Source of the DNA: Tomocerus qinae | Taxonomy: Eukaryota > Arthropoda > Collembola > Entomobryomorpha > Tomoceridae | Direction of reading: 5' to 3' | Assembly: GCA_020055645.1 (NCBI GenBank) | Contig: CM034546.1 | Coordinates: 122,781,875 to 122,845,874, forward strand | DNA length: 64,000 bases | Shown: one piece after another, positions 36,901-51,900 of the stretch | Layout: each line of letters begins with the position of its first letter | Position numbering within the stretch: the stretch's first letter is position 1 | Notes under the pieces: generated by a model | Told to the model about the DNA's origin: nothing | Seen by the model: only the letters and a program-made list of their open reading frames with translations | Databases searched by the model: none | Translations under genes and position numbers: made by a program

Positions 36901-39900
36901 ATGTACAGTCACTAAGTGTTGACTCGTAGCTATTTACCTAATAATGGTTGTGAAGATGAGATAGGCTGTGAAAGACTAAGTATGAAATCATCTCTTAAGT
37001 TTTTCTGGCTTATATAGGCAGCTAAATATGTGCAGAGAATATGTAGTTGGGCTTGACGTTGACATTGGAAAGTCCATTGTACTCATTTACTTTGAGCTGT
37101 TCTGGTAGTTTTTAGCGCAGTGCACTGACTGTGCATTGCGGGAGTCGAATGAGAAGCTTTAAACACGGTGAATGCAATTACATTATTATAGTACAGCTTA
37201 CCAAGATAGAAAGACTATTGGGTCGTAAAATATTAGGGTACAGTTATGTTGATGTTACGATGGTGTTTGCATTGCAACAACATTATCATTCATACAAAAA
37301 CTATATTGCTAGCAATTCCAAACTAAAAATCAAGTTTCTCCGAACACATTAAATTGGAAGCCATTGCCTACCTAACCCTAAACACAAATATCCATTTTTA
37401 TAATTTCAATGCCGATACGCTTTCAAAATGGATTTCTTCAGTTTGTTGAATGTGATGATTTCGTGGTCATTTTAATAAATCAGGTGCTAAAGATTCGAAT
37501 TTTTTGCTTAAGGGAGCGTGTCAAATATTCAATAAGAAAAGGAGAATACTACAGCGTAACTAATAGGGCATAAATTGCAACTGTATGTCAATTTCTAAGT
37601 CTTGTGATGTTCTATAATGCCTTAATAAACAAATAATAACATTGTGTGGGTGTTGTGTACCTTGGGTAGTGGTTAGGCTAGGTTTAGCTGTAGGTGTCAG
37701 CATTTAGAAAATTATCCAAGAGAAGAAAAGATATTTAATATACAAGTATAAGCGGTGCAGTAGTGCAAAGAAGGAGTTTAGACTATACTAACTCAATAAC
37801 AAGGGAGATGTGTTACATAAAGAATGAAATATGCTAATTTTATGTATTATGGTCATAGAAGTGTAGATTAAATAGAGAGAACAGTGAAGAGGCAGATGTG
37901 AAATGAGCATAACGATCGTTATTCTCAACAATGAGAAGTGTATGCCAAATGTCACGCTGGGAATTAGTACGTTTCATTTAGAGTGACTAAAGGAGAGTAG
38001 TAAATAAGTTGTAACGTGATAAAAGGAAGATAAACCGTAACTGTCGTAATGTAATAATAACAATTCCTTAATTTCTAAAGCCAGTTTCATTTGTATTTGT
38101 GAAAGAATTAACTTTTGAACTTGAAAATGAGTGCAAGAGAAGTTCCCATTTGATTTCAACAGGTATTTTCAATGAGTATTTCGCCATCAATACTTAATCC
38201 TTAAGATTTCTGGCTGTTGTGATTATCTGTCAATAATTATGTTTAGTAGGTCTGTGGTCTCTGTAACAATAAGTCTTTAGGATTGGATGACATTAGATAG
38301 GATTGCGTGCAAGGAAGCTGTTCGCAGGTTGACTTGCTCATGATTTATGGACGAGTGAACTAATCGGCCAAAGAGTTAAACTCCTAAATGCTGAAGCTTA
38401 AAAGAGGCTGACTGGTTTCGGTCCATACAAGAAAATTTTCTTAAGAATCCTCGGTTTGCAGTAATTTACAGTTGAATGGGATGTAATGTAGTGACAGTGG
38501 CAAACCAAATCGTCCATCCTCCAACCTTCTCCATTTGAAAAATCATCTTTACTCAGTTCCACAACTAATCTGCTGAAAAGGAATGCAAATTGTTGTACAC
38601 AATGTACAAGATGAACAAGCTAACTCCTCAGCCGAGATAATTTATTGAATTCCAATCCCTCAAACGCTCCCCTAAGTCATTTTAATGGATTTTTCTCAAA
38701 AAAACAATTCTTTCCTTGTTCATTATTTTATTAAACGACTAGTCCAGCCTCTGTCCATTCAGTTTTCCACACTGTGAATTTTACAGTGGTGGGCTGTACA
38801 ACATCATCCGTTGTTTTATGATGCAAATATAAATCATTATTTAAATAATATACAAACTCTATTAGTAAGTACCTATACTAAAAACATTTGCAGTGATTGA
38901 CTGATTACCTCTGTTGTCCACATACACAATGCCAATCCCTAATAGCTAATAGTATTAGCATAGAGAGTGTAATTAAGGACAAAATTTCATGTTGCTTAAT
39001 TGGATTTTAGGTAGGATTTTAATGTTTGCCTATTACTTACCTATATAGGTAGGGATTAAGTAGAGAGAGGTAGTATTAGATAGAAGTAATTGTTTTCAAA
39101 GAATCAACAATAAATAGAATAGTGCTAAGACTGAATACAGGTTTTGGATTTAATCGAATTTGCAGTGGAGTATTTGAGAAAGGTATGTGGTAACCCAAGC
39201 ACATCTCAGCCCCGATGCCTTTGCAATAAATCTACAAGAGGTGTTCCTTTGATGATGTGAGTTGACTTCGCTTGACAGATTCAGATTTTTAATGGGTTCT
39301 TTATAGGTAGACACAAATTCAACTTGCCAACTTGTTCTGGCTCTTCCTTCTCTTCAATTCCAATCCTTTGTCAGCAGAAATAAGCTTTAGTTACCATTTT
39401 ACGACATAACGTACGTACGTAGTTCAAAGGTTTAAACCACTGTTTTCCTAGTAGCAATGGTCGGGTAGTCATCTAAAGTCGTATTCCAACCTATGATCGT
39501 ATTTATTGTACACAAATCTCAGCAGTTTGAAAGTTGAGACTAACAAGCAGTGTTATTTTTAGTTTCGACATACCTTTTATAATTTTACTATCTACCCTAT
39601 TCCATATTATATTAATAAAGATGATGTTAAATCGACGTCGTATTTATTATACACAAACCTCAGCAGTTTTTTTTACACATGTTAAGACTAGTAGGCAGTG
39701 TTATTACTATCTGCCCTATTCTTTATTATTTTAATAAATATAGACATTTTTTAATAAATCGACGTCTTATTTACACAAACCCCAGCAGTTTTTTTTACAC
39801 ATGTTAAGACTAGTAGGCAGTGTTATCAATATCTGTCCTATTCTTTATTATTTTAATAAATATAGACATTTTTTAATAAATCGACGTCTTATTTACACAA

Positions 39901-42900
39901 ATCTCAGCAGTTTTTTTTACACATGTTAAGACTAGTAGGCAGTGTTATCACTATCTGTCCTATTCTTTATTATTTTAATAAATATAGACATTTTTTAATA
40001 AATCGACGTCTTATTTACACAAATCTCAGCAGTTTTCTTGTACACAAGTTGAGACTAACAAGTAGTGTTATTTTTATTCACCTTTTGATTTTACTATCTA
40101 TCCTATAGTATAATCTCTATATTATAATCGCAGACTAGAACAATTTACGTGTCTATATTTCTATGTATGTATGTAGGGGTGGTAGGGTGTTCCCAAAAGC
40201 AAAATGCGCATGTTCATATTTTACATGAAAATAAACTACACTGCTGTGTTAGTATTAATTAGCATAATTTGAAAATCAACCAAAATGTTGGGCGCGTATA
40301 GTAAATATTTCGAAATTCAATATCCGATATGCATGACTGTCGCCTACCTTTCAAAATTGAGTCATGTATGCTGGGGGCTACTAGTATATTAACAAAGATA
40401 GATATTTTTTAATAAATCGCATTGCAATTCATGAAGAATACCTAAAACGTGGCAGTTGGCTATTTTTTCTTATTGCCATGAAATTATTTGCTCCGTAAAT
40501 ATAATAATATCATGTAAATGTCTAGTAATAAGATGTAGCCCTTGCATGGGATCAGTAGAAGATGCATATAGTGACTTAGAAAATGGAAATGATATATTTA
40601 TCTACTGCTTGTTTAACGCCCTGGACACTTGTACGTTGACGTAGGTATGTGTAAATCCTTCTTGGAGATCATGTTATTCTATGCATGACACGTACTGACT
40701 CAAATTATTTAAAAATTCCGTTGTGTTATACAACATATGATAATAAAAGTGTCTATAGTTTATTTGGCATCTGACCCTGGTATATCAAGAAAAAATAATA
40801 CGATTGCTCAGTTACTTGGTTTTAATGTTAGTACTCAGCATTTCTATTGTTTTGTTTTATAGAACGAAGATCTTGAGCTACTGATCTTCCATTCTATGGA
40901 CAGTTCAACATTTGTGTGTGGTACTAAATGCTTAGTTACTTGTCTGCGTCCACGATTTTATGTTTTAGTTGTGTGTGTATGGAATAAGAATGGATTCATT
41001 TCTTTTAATATTATATTGAAATGGCTGTTCCTCTGTTTCTGCTGTAATAGATAATGAGATTTTCAGTGGGAATTAATGGAGAGTCCATGGAATAACCGTA
41101 GATGTCAAGATAAATTACTACAAAACTATTTTCGATGCTATTAGATTTTGTTACCTGAAATTTTGTGAAATGGCAAAAGTTTGTTGGCGTCTTATCAGTT
41201 GGCAATCATTTCTTAATGTTTTTTAATTGACAGGTGAATTGAAAGATATATTAGGAGTACTAACTACCCTATAATCTGGTTAATGAAGGAAAATAGTGAA
41301 TTAGGATAGTGTAATTTGATTAAGGTTGCATAATTGGGAAAGAGTATGTATACGAAATAGTGTAATGTAATCAATTTATTTGTATTCAAAACCGAATGTT
41401 GTTCTGAAGTTATAATGTAAGAGTGGACAAGACACGCCGGAGAGTAGCCATTAATTGTGATTTGTTGAGTGGTCTCTACTAGTCAAAGTCAAGAAAGTCA
41501 TTCAAAGTCAAAGAAGTCTCCTACTGAAAAACTGGTCAAGTACTATAGCTTATAGGCTTATATGACAATAACGGCCAGACAAGTAGACAAACGAAACCAA
41601 GTCGTGCAGAGCAGGCCAGGGCCATTTATTGTTACATTGCAAATCCACATCGGATACAAAATGTGTGTGTGCTCCTACGGTAGATCTTTCCTAATGAGTT
41701 CCTTTGCTAATTCTTATTCCACGTACAAAACTAAGTAGAAAACAAATTTCCTAGTTGTCCATTACTTTTGTGCCATGAATATATGGTAGTAAATCCTAAT
41801 CTAAAGTAACTTCCAATGCCACGTAACACTCTTGTAGAAATCTTTTACGACTCGTAAATAGTTAGTACGTAGAAAAGTGCCTTCATTCACCTACCTTAAC
41901 ATCTCCTCTGTTGTTTTGGCTCTATTACAAAATTTTATTGAGTTTCTACTATTTTTCTTCAAATAAATAAGTAACCTTACCTTTTATTTTATACTCTCAT
42001 GTCCAATATTGTAACCTGAAGCTACAAAGGCTAATGTACGGATAATCTCATTGAATTTTTTGACGACTTGAAACAGAAGAAGAGGAAACGAGAATGTTAA
42101 CAAGTATTAAATTATTATACGTGCAGTACCCTGCCACACTCTTTGTCTCAGTCAAAAGATCTCATTATATTATGGCTATAAGATACACGACTTGCCTACT
42201 CTCCCCATTTAGTTTAGCTAATGCCAAGTTAATACAGTGTAATGAATGTAATGTAAGTAATAGATCCTACAAATTGCTTCACATCATCCAGTCGGTGGAA
42301 TATGCGAATATACAAGAGGAAAACAATGTTCTTTATGGATAGTATAGGGAAAGAGCCTTCCAACTCCATAAACTTCCCATTCTTTTATACTTGCCGACTG
42401 CAAATCAGATGAAACACTATACACTACTACTCTAGCCTCTCATCTTCACTAACTTATCTATTCCACAAGTGGTCTTCATTCCTTCCCTTCACAAAATCAT
42501 GTTGCTTAATAATTATAGTAAATGAACATTCTGGGTAATCTTAGAACGTGCACTATGCATATATTTATCATCATATTATGCATTAGGTATCTGTATTATA
42601 GTAATAAAACGTATTGGATGCATCTTAATTAATATTATGGGTGTAAGGCAATCAAAATCTTACAAGATGTAATTAGTGGTAATCTAAAAAGTTTCTTAGT
42701 AAGTACCTGGTAGGTTTGGCTTACCAATTACAGAGGTTAATTATTAGTAATTACCACATTTATGTAAAGGCAATAATGTACTTAGACTTAATGATACTTT
42801 TATACTGTATTTATAAGGTAGGTTTTAATTAAAAACTTTCTATTGGTTATTTCTGCGTGAAATATTAGACACCTAAAGAGGATAATCTTGACCATTTAGA

Positions 42901-45900
42901 CAGAAAAATATAGGACGATAAAATAAGTATATATTGAAAATAACTGCTGGGCATTTAGAAGAAGCAGGTATTTGGTTAGTGACAATTTAGGCTGGTAATG
43001 TGTAGTTTAGCTGTGAGCGAGTAAAAGTGGGCATGTGGCTTTAGTGGACTTACTGGGTCATAAATAAATTGATTGAATGAGTGGGACTGGATGGACGGTG
43101 GTTAGAAGGAAGGATGAAAGTCGAGATCGTGATTAGTTTTTTAAGGATAATCGCATAAATATTTTATCACTCCTGGTGTCTTCTCTTGTACGTATAAATT
43201 GGAAGCGTTACATGTAGGAGTGAGGGGTAAGGGTGTGCGTATTGCTACATTTGATCATAAAGCACACGCATCAAATTAAGTAGTCTGTCTACAATTGGCT
43301 ATGGTTTGAATTTGAGTGCATAGTATGCCCAAAGGTTTGGATCCTTTAGGGCTTGGTTTAGTTTTCGATTTGATTAGATTACGGGCATTATGAAGATAAG
43401 TGCCATGTAAATCCTTCAGCTTAGGCTTAACAAGTGAGTCGTTTGTTATTAGGAACTTGAACATAAACATGCTATCTGATCCTAGGATATACTAAAATGT
43501 CATATTAGTATATTGTGATGATACGCCTACTATAGGAGATTCAGTAGGAAATGATTGGCTAGGCCTGAGCAACGTCTATAAATTGATAATTGATTGACTT
43601 GGTTCAGATAAATTGGATTAGCAGTAACCTTAGTTAACCTTAACCCTAAACCTGACTCACCTTGGCAAAGAAATTGGCAGAAATCTCAATGCCGCTGTCT
43701 GGTTCTTCTATGTCCATGTCGACTTGCTTTGCTATTGCTACACTCTTTGAATTTCCAGTTCCTCCGACTCTCGTGTGAATACTGAACTATTTTATTCTAC
43801 TTATCTACTCAATCTATTCTTACGAATAAGGTGCGTTTTTATGCGTGTGATTATAATATTATTAAAAATGTGCATGATAATGATAGGATGATCTAGTTGC
43901 CTCACAGGATAAGGTAGCTCACTTTGGGTAGCCAATATATACGTAAATAAGGTACCTACCAACCAACCAACTTACCTACCTACTCATCCTAGCCCGTCCT
44001 TCGTCTATATACAACATATTTGTGGTCCGGCTCACTCACTTACCCATCCTCAACTCTTCTCTGTGGTTTAGCTACTTATCTCTTCTGACAAACAGACATT
44101 TTGCTATTGCTGACGCGTAATATTGTATCATTGTACTCTTGATTACATAGCCTGAATTTAAAAGTTCCATGTAAATTGCTGGAGGAATTCGCACATTTAA
44201 ATCGAGAGAAAAGTCTCACGAGTTTCTCAATTCAGAGAAAGAAGTATTCCTCTAACTCCATTTCACAACTCTTGTTGTAGTTCACAGGTTGATGTGTAGC
44301 CTGGCTATTTACTTACTACCGCTTTGATATAAATTCATGTAAATACACATATTTAATGAGTAAATAGTGGTATGCAATGTATTCTCAGGGGATTATATCA
44401 TGTTCACAATATATTTACAATGCATAATTCAATTTCGTTGTTTAATTACTGCATTGCATTGTTTTATACCATTTCGCTTCCCTGATTCAACTTGGGTGTC
44501 GGTAATTCCATTTATGTACTTAGTAAGGAATAAGGATCTTCAATAATTAACTACTCACGAGCTCTAAATGAGATAGCGTAACTCAAAGCAGGTTTACTTA
44601 TCTCTACACAATTAGGAGGACTACATGTACTTACTATATACTTATATACCTATTTAACTCTATAAGGTATACGATTAAGATTGTTAGTGAGACTTATTTG
44701 ACTAACATTCCAAAATTTATTACATAGAGATTTACAAATTATTATTTGCCTGAATTAAATTATCTCACAGCTTAATAGTTTCATGCTTTATATACCAAGA
44801 ATATTATTATATGATTTTGCCTCGCCTTAATTCACTGCTACAAAAGACTAGATATAAATATGTATATTGATAACAACGAATCTGTGTACAATCATAGAAT
44901 TATATCTCAGAATTGTTTTATGGTTTTATTGGCGTGGCGAACGTTATAAAATGACTTTTGAGAAAATGTAATAAAATTTTTAGGGTTAATTATCTACGAA
45001 AAATTGACTTCCTGAAATGTGATGCATGTTTTGAATTTATTGTAAGATATTGCGACATACGCACGTAAAAAAGATAATTAAATAGCTTAATGCCAAATGA
45101 ACAGGTAGGTATTTAAAGTTTTAACATGGAAATGACCCTTGTGTTTAGTTTTGGCATGTGCTTTTATATTTGGCCGAAGTTTCGTTTCTTTGATTTTGGT
45201 TAAGTGCATGTAGTTCCTTTATTGACATAAGTAAGAAATGTTTGGGACTCATTCCCATTTCCTCAATGCTGTGTAATGTGCATTAATTTGCATCTGTTCT
45301 ACAGAGTATAATTCCAAAGTTGATGTACCCACAAGCATGCCACCTTCGGGGCTGAATGTTTGGAATTGGAAAGGAAGGGCATATGACACGCTTTGCATAT
45401 TGCATGTGTGGAAGCAAGTCAAAATACATACTTAAGAGCATGCATGCGCACCTAGTCGTAGTAATAATATGCAGATCGTAGCGGGTAATTAAGGTATCCG
45501 AGTCCCTTTATTGTTAATACTTATCGCACTGTGATTATGTTGTGGCTACGTATATGCAAATCATCCATTCAAATACTTCTTCGTGTAAAAATCAAAGGAA
45601 AAGAACCATCTGTCGGGTTAGAATTTGTCTGTTGATTGTTTTCTTTTGCAATTCAACTATTTCAAAACATTTCTTTCTTTACATACTACCTTATTACATT
45701 ATTTGGTTTAATGGAGGGATTGTGACTCTTTGCATTGGCCTATTGTAGCAAAAAAGCACGCGATAATAATTTTCTTAGCATTTTTTGTGGTCGCAAGTCT
45801 AGCTTTGATAATTTCCATGTCCAGCCATGGTAAAATGCATTGAAATTACAAACAAAAAAGACACCAATCCTTCTATGTAAAATTGAAACTATAGTATACG

Positions 45901-48900
45901 CATAAACAATGCAATAAATAGCATGTTAATATGCATTATCATGTAAATGTCAATTTCTTTGAAAATTCAAGAAATTGTCATTGAATGAAATTAAGCATAG
46001 GGTTGGATTTGTCTGTTGAATTGATATATATTACTTGGGAAATGAAATTAGTCAGTCAGGTAATCAATCTTATAAAAAAGATGGAGGGGGAAAAACGAGT
46101 GGGTTAATTATCTTGGAATTTGAGTGCGTTAGTCTTGTACGCAATTATTGCTCGGAATTCTCATAACTAACAACACAGTAACATACTAGCTAGAAAAGCT
46201 GACTATAGTATAGTGTAAGTATTTACCTAGTGAATTTATGCATCTTGTTTGTATAAACACTGGTTGAACTTATTTAGTCTGTTGGACAGAGACTTGAACT
46301 GCCCAGGCAGGTCTAGTCAAAGTCAAGGCAAAGCAAGGTAGCTCCAACTTACTAAGAAGATTCCACCTCAAGAATCCCAGCAGCCCCAGTTCTTTCAACT
46401 CCTCCAGTTAGTGCACAATGGGAACAAATGTGTACAATTATCATATATCATATTATATAGCCGTGTAAATAAGCTTACATTATCAAGCAATATACATTTA
46501 CTATGATAGTCAGATAATTATGCATAATACGTAGTAGTAGCCAACATGCAATCCAATGAACAAACTAACAAAGCTGCGATTATTACTCGAATATATTGTC
46601 TTTCATCCTATTATTTCAAAAAATCATTTTTTGTTCATTTAGGGTTGTGAAATTAAACTCTTTCTACCGAGTTCATATAAAAAATAATGCAAAGTATAAT
46701 TTTCTTCTTTTACAGGCCGAAAAATTCAATGAGAACAGTTTAATCCTTTTTCATCCTTCTTACGACCATGAGATGATTACATTATTATGTTGATATCGTG
46801 TCCATTAGTATAATTTGTAGTTCTGCGACAAAACGAGAAGCAACATGCAGATTATTCTTGCGAAAAGATATCTCTGTAGCTTTAATGAATTTATGTTGTA
46901 TAAGCTGATAAATGCTTTTAGTGGTAAGTGCATTTTATATCTTGTAATTATCGAGTTTAACCGAGCGACATCGCATTTCACACTATTTGAACTATTTAAA
47001 TGTTAGTAATAGTAATGGCTTAATATCTTTAGCTAATTAATATGATATTAAATATGTTACAATCTGTATGAGTAATATAGTAGCTACTTAACATATCTGT
47101 ATCATCTGCAAGTTCCTCCATTTGTATAAAATAACAGGAAAGTTTCTTCGAGTTTATTTAATAGTTGAAGCATAAGGTGTGGAGTATTTTTGTCATTTGG
47201 CTGTAGTAAATGATATGAGATAAATGTGTAAATAAGTAGGTACTGTGTTTTACTTTTACTACTTGGTAAACATGTAGCTTTGCCAAGTAGGTATTCCAAG
47301 TGCTGGCACTAGATTACATAATATTAGATGGGAGAGGACAGGAAGGTGTTGTGAGTCAGTCTGTCGATGTGCAAGTCTCTTGTTACTTTTCTTCTTGGAA
47401 TCACTCTTCATTTTCAGTTGTATGTAACACAAGGGTATTATTAACTACTTCCACATCACGCTCTTTTTAATAAACTGAATGAATGAATAGAACAAGTCAA
47501 GTAACTATTTAAGTATTCAGTATACTCTCCATTACTCACAACAGGAGCTACTGCAGAAAAAGGAGCATTTATTTAGTTGGCCTTTGAATGAAATCTGCTC
47601 TCTCCGTCTCGTTCCTTCGTCTCATTTCTGACAGTCTGACCTGACTGAGTAGAGCAGGCCCTTCTTCCAATCAGACGAAGACCTCTTACACTTTGCATGC
47701 AAATCCGAATTCACACACACAATATCTACTCGTTCCGGCTGTTACTTGTACTATAATGTCTAATGTAGTATACACTAGCTTATACTTATCAGTTGTAGTA
47801 CGTAGAACTATTTTACTTGCTCCGACAATGTTCTCTCTATAGTAAAGTACACTTTCCTTGTGTATAAACCTCTTAACTTGTTCGTAGATTTGAACTAAGA
47901 AGTTAAGGCTATTGCTTTAAGAAATCCTCAGTAGATTTGCAAGACAAGCTTTAGCACTACCGATAGTAGTCAGTAATGAGAGCAGTAGTTGAATAACTAA
48001 ACAAAACAAGTTCTACTATGAACATTTATCTAAATACTATGACTTACTAATAACGACAACACATGTTGGTTCTCATCAAAATAATATTCGGATTTAAAGG
48101 CATGTGGCAGGTGGACAAAAACCTCCCGATTTCCAATGTTTATAATTGGGTTTAATTTTTTGTTGTTTTTATTTAGTTTCATATTCATGTATTTACCTAA
48201 ACACATATAAAGACAATTGTTTTAAAAGGTTGGAACCTCCACCTTGCATCCGAACCCTACAAAGAACAAAGAGACAGTAATTCTTAAGCTACAAATGTTA
48301 TGCTTAATTTTATGTTTTCGTATGCAGATTTTATAATTATACCTATGGTGTGTCCTGAACTCTTGTCTGCCATTACAACCGTAAATACGTAATAACTTGT
48401 AGTGTAATAATATTTTAACAATCAAAATAACATTGCATGTGCGTAAAACAATAAGGATTTTAGGTACTGTAACAATGCAGTTAATGTTTCTAAGGATGAC
48501 TAGAGACATAAAATAAATAGCACTTCCTTCAAGATTACAAATGAATATTACTTGAAATGTCTTTCACAGCCACTCACCTCATAGTATCTTAAGATTTGTA
48601 TATATATGCCTAGTAGACAAGCCAGCATTACTCAATACAATATAATTTACTAGCAATCTTAATAAATGTCTGAGAAAAGAGCTGGAACGAATTTACATCA
48701 CAGAACGAAACTTGACACTTGACGGAGGAAGAGATTAGTTTTTCTCATCTAATCACTAACGAACGTATACAATTCCAATAGATCCAACTAGAATACATTG
48801 TCCATTGAAAATACCTTTCCCCTACCTTAACACTTGATCCTTAACTTCATTTGTCTCTCATATGCAATACTTCCAATTGTAGTCCATTTCTTATTATACA

Positions 48901-51900
48901 TATCTGAATTACTATCCTAGTCATTTGCTATAGCCATTTTATGTCTGCCATGTGATCACATTTCAAGGGAAATAGATATAAAATTATGAGAATGTACAGG
49001 GTAGTTCCTACTATTAGTTACATTACTAAAATCACAAAAAATAATACTATGATGAAGATATCTTTATAAAAAAACTAAAGTTTATAATATTATGTAGGAT
49101 GTTATAGTATTATTAGATTAGCGGCATAGTTCAACAATATGCAATGGTGACAGACAGGTCTCTAATCAAAATCTGAAGTAAATACTGAGAGTGAAAGGTA
49201 GTTTATTCATTAGTGTTATGAGCATCGAGATTACACGAATGCGAAATACTAAAATCAGATAGGTAGAGTAGATAGTACATATTACAAGGGAGATTGTAGT
49301 AATTGTCAGTATGTACTGTTTATAAAGTGGGAATGGAGTAGCTTTGAATTGGAAGGTGGGCATTATGCTAATACAAAGGTACTCCTCTGAGATTTCAAGG
49401 TTTCTGATGGTTGATAAAAGTTGGAAGTCAAGGGTAATTTTATTTCTTGTAAGTAATTTGGGCAAAGTTAAGGATGAAAGAATCTGAGTTTATAAGTCCT
49501 GTTTAAGTGGTAAATACACCTCTTCCTAATTCTGTGATGTATAGTAGAAAGATATAAAACTATATAGGAAAAGGTTGTTCAATCCAGTAGATTAGCTTCT
49601 CTCCTTCATTTCCAATTTTGATTGCAATAATAATTTTTTGCTTTAGACACTTAGTAGCCTTCCCTTCAATAAGTTTATAGCTAAGAAAAGAGAGTATGTT
49701 TTCGGCTGATTTGATTTGATTGCTTTCATCTTGTTGCATACCAAGAAGCTGAGGAGTATTTAATTTGCTGTATCATACAATACACACTTAATTCGTGCTT
49801 TAACTTTTTATTGCTGTTTTTGTATCTAGTGGATATATTATGCGGATCTGCCCACTGCAATATATTTATGTTATTTAGTACAAGCTATCTTAAATCCTTC
49901 TCGTATTAACTCTCTATTATTTATCTTGAACATTGAAGATGAAGTAAGTAGAGACTATACATACTTAATACGCCTTAAGAGAGTATTAGCACGTATTACA
50001 TTGCATAGTATTCTATAAGTGCATTACTCTATGTACGTGTTAAGTAGCACTCAGTCCTTCTTACTTATCGATTGTGTTTAGTGGGCAGGTATGTAGAATA
50101 CAATGTGCAGATTAAACATCCTCTTATCATAAAGCTAAAGCTCAAAAGATAAACTAAGACAAGTAAGAACAGAAGCCTATTTAATTTTTATGAATTACTG
50201 TACGAACATCATTTTCTCTACTACTGAGTTCGTAACGAACTAAACCACTGTTGCTTAGCCAAGAGAAAATATCTGTTTTGCATACTGGACTGACAATTTG
50301 TTTTTTCTCTTCAAACGCTTACAATTACAGAGAGCATAGACATCTACATTTACATAGGCATACACCATAATAATAAAATAATACCTCCAAACCTGAATAT
50401 TACATTATGCCTTCGCCAACTCTAATATTATTTGAATTATTGATACATGTACTAGTCTGAAGCAAATGGAGAATATATTATGTGAAAAAGGGATTCAACA
50501 CAAAATTATTAAAAATAGTACTTTGTCTTTACCACATAGCCCTTTAGCTCTATATTTTGCAGTTGTATTTCGAAAAGTAGAAAATTAATTCATTGAATCA
50601 TTGAAATAGTTCCCCACTATTTTTAATCATAATAGTATCATAAACCTATAAATTAATGTAGATATCTACATGATGAAGGGTTGTTATTTATTCATCAATG
50701 ATGCATCCAATTAAGTAGCAACAGGTAGCATAAAAGTAATTTACTTAAGAATATTGTACAGTAGATTACAAACATAAAGAAGTTGACTAATCAACTTCTT
50801 TTGTAGTATCTACATGGTTGACGGTTACACCTGTGTAATTAGTAATTAGATACTCATTTATCTAATTCTCCGCAAAAACATCAGAATTATTTTAATGGGA
50901 AAAGCAGGAATACATTGTTTTAATGAATTACTCTAGTTAACGATGCTAATAATGATAACGCATGTTCACATATGATTCACATGTTAGACTCCCGCTGAAC
51001 AAATAGTTATGAAAAGTGGACACCTCTCAGTATACTCAAATGTAGTGTGAAGAGTAAATTGCCAATTATAGCTTACTGAATAAGTTTTATTTATTTGTCT
51101 ATCTGCAATTCTAAAGATTTCTCCATATGATTAAACCTGTATTAGATGTACACAAAATGTCGAAACTTTTTCTGACGGTTTGATACGAATTTAATCTGAA
51201 GATCTGTTGTAGGTACTCACAATTGTTGTTCTTCTATAAGCACAATTTGCATTTGCACTCAAATGTATCATTTCTTAAATTACATACCTTTTCCCAAAGA
51301 ACCATTTTTAAAGGTTCTTGTCTGGCATAAATGACTTAGTTCGTTTAAGTAGTAAATACATGTTGCAATATGTTATTAATATTATTACATCGCAATACCG
51401 ACATGCATTTTACAAACTTAACATTCTGCTCATAGTAATAGTCATTTTCTGTTTGATTGATATCTTGTTGGTATTGGTCAGAATCCTACTTCTTACTATC
51501 ATCTGACAGAACCAATAGTTAGTAGTAATTTCGTAAAAATCTGATACATAATTTGATGGTGTAGGGTTTGTTGGGATTTCAAAATGCGCAATTGACAACA
51601 GAAATATAGACCTCTCTACTGTACAGGTGCAAATTGTAGTAAATGTTAACCTTCGTCTATCCTATGTCTGTGTAAGTGATAGAAGAGGTAAAATGTTGGC
51701 CATAAAACGTGCCCTTTTTGGTCTAATTACATCTTACAACAGAAAAGATCTCGAATTCAAAAGATTAACAGGGTTATGTAATTATCCAAACATTAGGAAT
51801 AATACGATACAGGTGGGATGAGTAATTATACACATTCTGTGTTGATATCCTTCTTAAGGATATATCATTGAGGCTTGCTGATTACAGCTGTCTATTCATC

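Noticed and set aside
39534-40108. Plus-strand frames within the 122-bp array
   Set aside because: They repeat with the array units and have no independent coding support.
43620-43660. Telomere-like runs (AACCTTAACCCTAAACCT) and the TTAGG pair near 33240
   Set aside because: Only two or three imperfect units, not an array; expected by chance at this length.
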